A stretch of 64,000 nt of DNA from positions 2,435,001 through 2,499,000 of the forward strand of contig NZ_JAFFHZ010000001.1 in assembly GCF_017052585.1 (NCBI RefSeq), given 5' to 3'. This DNA is from Paenibacillus apiarius. GTDB taxonomy: Bacteria; Bacillota; Bacilli; Paenibacillales; Paenibacillaceae. The notes under the pieces are model-generated. The model saw nothing but the letters and a program-made list of their open reading frames with translations. It made no database searches and was not told where the DNA came from. A program made the translations under genes and the position numbers. Positions within the stretch are counted from its first letter, which is position 1, and each line of letters opens with the position of its first letter. Below, piece after piece: positions 63,044 through 64,000 of the stretch.

Positions 63044-63764
63044 TGAGCCGTTGGCTAGAGATGAGCTTATTTACTTGCTGCGCCGCACCAAGCGAGTGGA
63101 GGTTGTGGGTGAAGCCGAATCAATGGAAGAGGCGCTGACGCAAATTCCGGCAGTTCGCCCTCATGTCGTCTTTTTGGATATACAGCTTGCAGAGGACAGC
63201 GGCTTGGAAATCGCGCAGCGGTTAATGGAGCTGGATGTGCCGCCGGCGGTCGTATTTGCCACTGCATACGATGAATATGCTTTAAAGGCATTCGAACTGA
63301 ACGCGCTTGATTATATATTGAAGCCTTTTGATGAGGCGCGCGTGCAGCAGACGACAGAAAAGCTTAATAAGCAGCTTGTGATGAGGATACCGCCTAACTT
63401 GCGTCTGCCTGTTTCCCGTTCTTCAGTCCCGGAACGCCAGGATCGCTTGGCGATCACAGTGGACGAGCGAATCGTCGTGCTGCATGTCGATCATATCATC
63501 TATATCGGATTTGAGGAGGGAAAGACGGTCATCGTGACGAAAGAACGGCAATACAAAGTCAGCGAATCGTTAACGATGCTTGAACGCAAGCTCCGGCATC
63601 CCTCCATTACACGGGTGCATCGGGCTTATCTCGTCAATGTGGATCGGATTGTGGAAATTGAGCCGTGGTTCCACTCGACCTGCCAGTTGAAGCTGGAGAA
63701 CGGTTCAATGGTGCCGGTTAGCCGCACTTATATGAAGGAGCTGAAGCTGCTCCTTGGATTTTAA
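63018..63764 (+). CDS. LytTR family response regulator
   Basis: 248 residues. Receiver domain (KAFIVDDEPLARDELIYLLR; D54 in FLDIQLAEDSG; K in ILKPFDEARV) and a C-terminal LytTR DNA-binding domain (IVVLHVDHIIYIGFEEGKTV ... RVHRAYLVNVDRIVEIEPWF). Start TTG 63018 (or 63021) is 6 nt after AGAGGTGAT, inside the end of the kinase gene. The pair most likely activates cstA, whose start lies 152 nt downstream beyond a terminator. Confidence 0.94.
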   Translation: MLKAFIVDDEPLARDELIYLLRRTKRVEVVGEAESMEEALTQIPAVRPHVVFLDIQLAEDSGLEIAQRLMELDVPPAVVFATAYDEYALKAFELNALDYILKPFDEARVQQTTEKLNKQLVMRIPPNLRLPVSRSSVPERQDRLAITVDERIVVLHVDHIIYIGFEEGKTVIVTKERQYKVSESLTMLERKLRHPSITRVHRAYLVNVDRIVEIEPWFHSTCQLKLENGSMVPVSRTYMKELKLLLGF

Positions 63765-63775
63765 ATCGATTGCGC

Positions 63776-63815
63776 GACAGGCTTGAAATCGTTTGCATTT
63801 CAAGCCTGTCTTTTT
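63776..63815 (+). terminator. Terminator after the LytTR regulator
   Basis: GACAGGCTTGAAAT pairs with ATTTCAAGCCTGTC, a perfect 14-bp stem, followed by five T. Confidence 0.93.
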
Positions 63816-63915
63816 GCGGCTCATTCTCTTTCCTTCACATTCTATCTTGAAAATGAATAATCGGCGTTTTCATATTATAAGATAGCCACAAGGATATCGA
63901 AGGGAGTGGCTACTA

Positions 63916-64000
63916 ATGAATGCGGTTTCAATCGTGATTGGATCCATCTGCATTTTGATGATTGCGTATCGTCTGTACGGAACGTTCATGACGGCGAAGG
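63916..64000 (+). CDS. cstA: Carbon starvation protein CstA, N-terminus only
   Basis: The last 85 bases open a frame NAVSIVIGSICILMIAYRLY then GTFMTAK after the ATG, the beginning of CstA/BtsT peptide-pyruvate transporters. GAAGGGAGTGG lies upstream. The rest is outside the window. Its place right after a LytS/LytT system matches the BtsSR-BtsT and YpdAB-YhjX arrangement, where the sensor detects pyruvate and the target transports it. Confidence 0.8.
   Translation, partial: MNAVSIVIGSICILMIAYRLYGTFMTAK

Overview
The window is about 64 kb of a low-to-mid GC Firmicute chromosome, most likely a Paenibacillus or a close relative. The evidence is Bacillus-type gene order (rRNA operon, guaB, dacA, pdxST, serS, tRNA-Ser, tadA; later ywhD, pbpG, speE, speB and ywiB-argS), spore genes (an SspP-type small acid-soluble protein), a large S-layer-anchored glycosidase with discoidin and PKD domains, strong AGGAGG ribosome sites with many GTG/TTG starts, and intrinsic terminators after most units. 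No plasmid or intact prophage is seen.

Layout. 1-2.7 kb: 3' part of a 23S rRNA gene and a 5S gene. 2.8-3.1 kb: a small array of palindromic repeats. 3.4-12 kb: housekeeping genes guaB, dacA, pdxS-pdxT, serS, tRNA-Ser(UGA), three small genes including sspP, and a YitT-type membrane protein. 12-18.3 kb: a lipoprotein whose terminator is split by an intact IS3-family element, then a 1220-residue GH85 endo-beta-N-acetylglucosaminidase with SLH domains. 18.5-23.5 kb: tadA, a cluster of six DnaA-box-like 9-mers, a PAS histidine kinase and the proton-type motAB stator pair behind a sigma-D-like promoter. 23.7-29.3 kb: a sulfur operon (sarcosine-oxidase-like flavoprotein, SsuA, SsuC, SsuB, and an acyl-CoA-dehydrogenase/DszC-fold enzyme). 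29.6-33.2 kb: a decayed gene and a complete four-gene ECF transporter. 33.3-39.3 kb: a sulfurtransferase whose 3' end occurs twice more downstream, bracketing an FAD oxidoreductase, an IS1182-type remnant, a TetR regulator and an alpha/beta hydrolase. 39.3-44 kb: a DUF4097-like lipoprotein and ABC-2 transporter divergent from a fused histidine kinase-response regulator. 44-47.5 kb: a decayed frame, a predicted PD-(D/E)XK endonuclease, a second DUF4097-like protein and a coiled-coil secreted protein. 47.5-51.3 kb: an NlpC/P60 hydrolase under a c-di-AMP (ydaO/yuaA) riboswitch, a membrane protein and an M1 peptidase. 51.4-61.1 kb: ywhD, a GntR regulator with an MFS transporter, pbpG-like bifunctional penicillin-binding protein, speE-speB, a small membrane protein and ywiB-argS. 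61.2-64 kb: a LytS/LytT-type two-component system and the start of cstA.

Themes. Cell-wall and surface functions recur (DacA, PBP, NlpC/P60, GH85 enzyme, MotB). The kinase behind the DnaA-box cluster, sspP and pbpG belong to a sporulating lifestyle. The most unusual items are the DnaA-box cluster at the kinase promoter, the three direct copies of a sulfurtransferase 3' end bracketing accessory genes, the single-chain kinase-regulator fusion, the ECF ATPase lacking a normal ABC signature, and the IS3 element sitting exactly between the arms of a terminator. No CRISPR array was seen, and I did not find a clearly novel defence or biosynthetic system.
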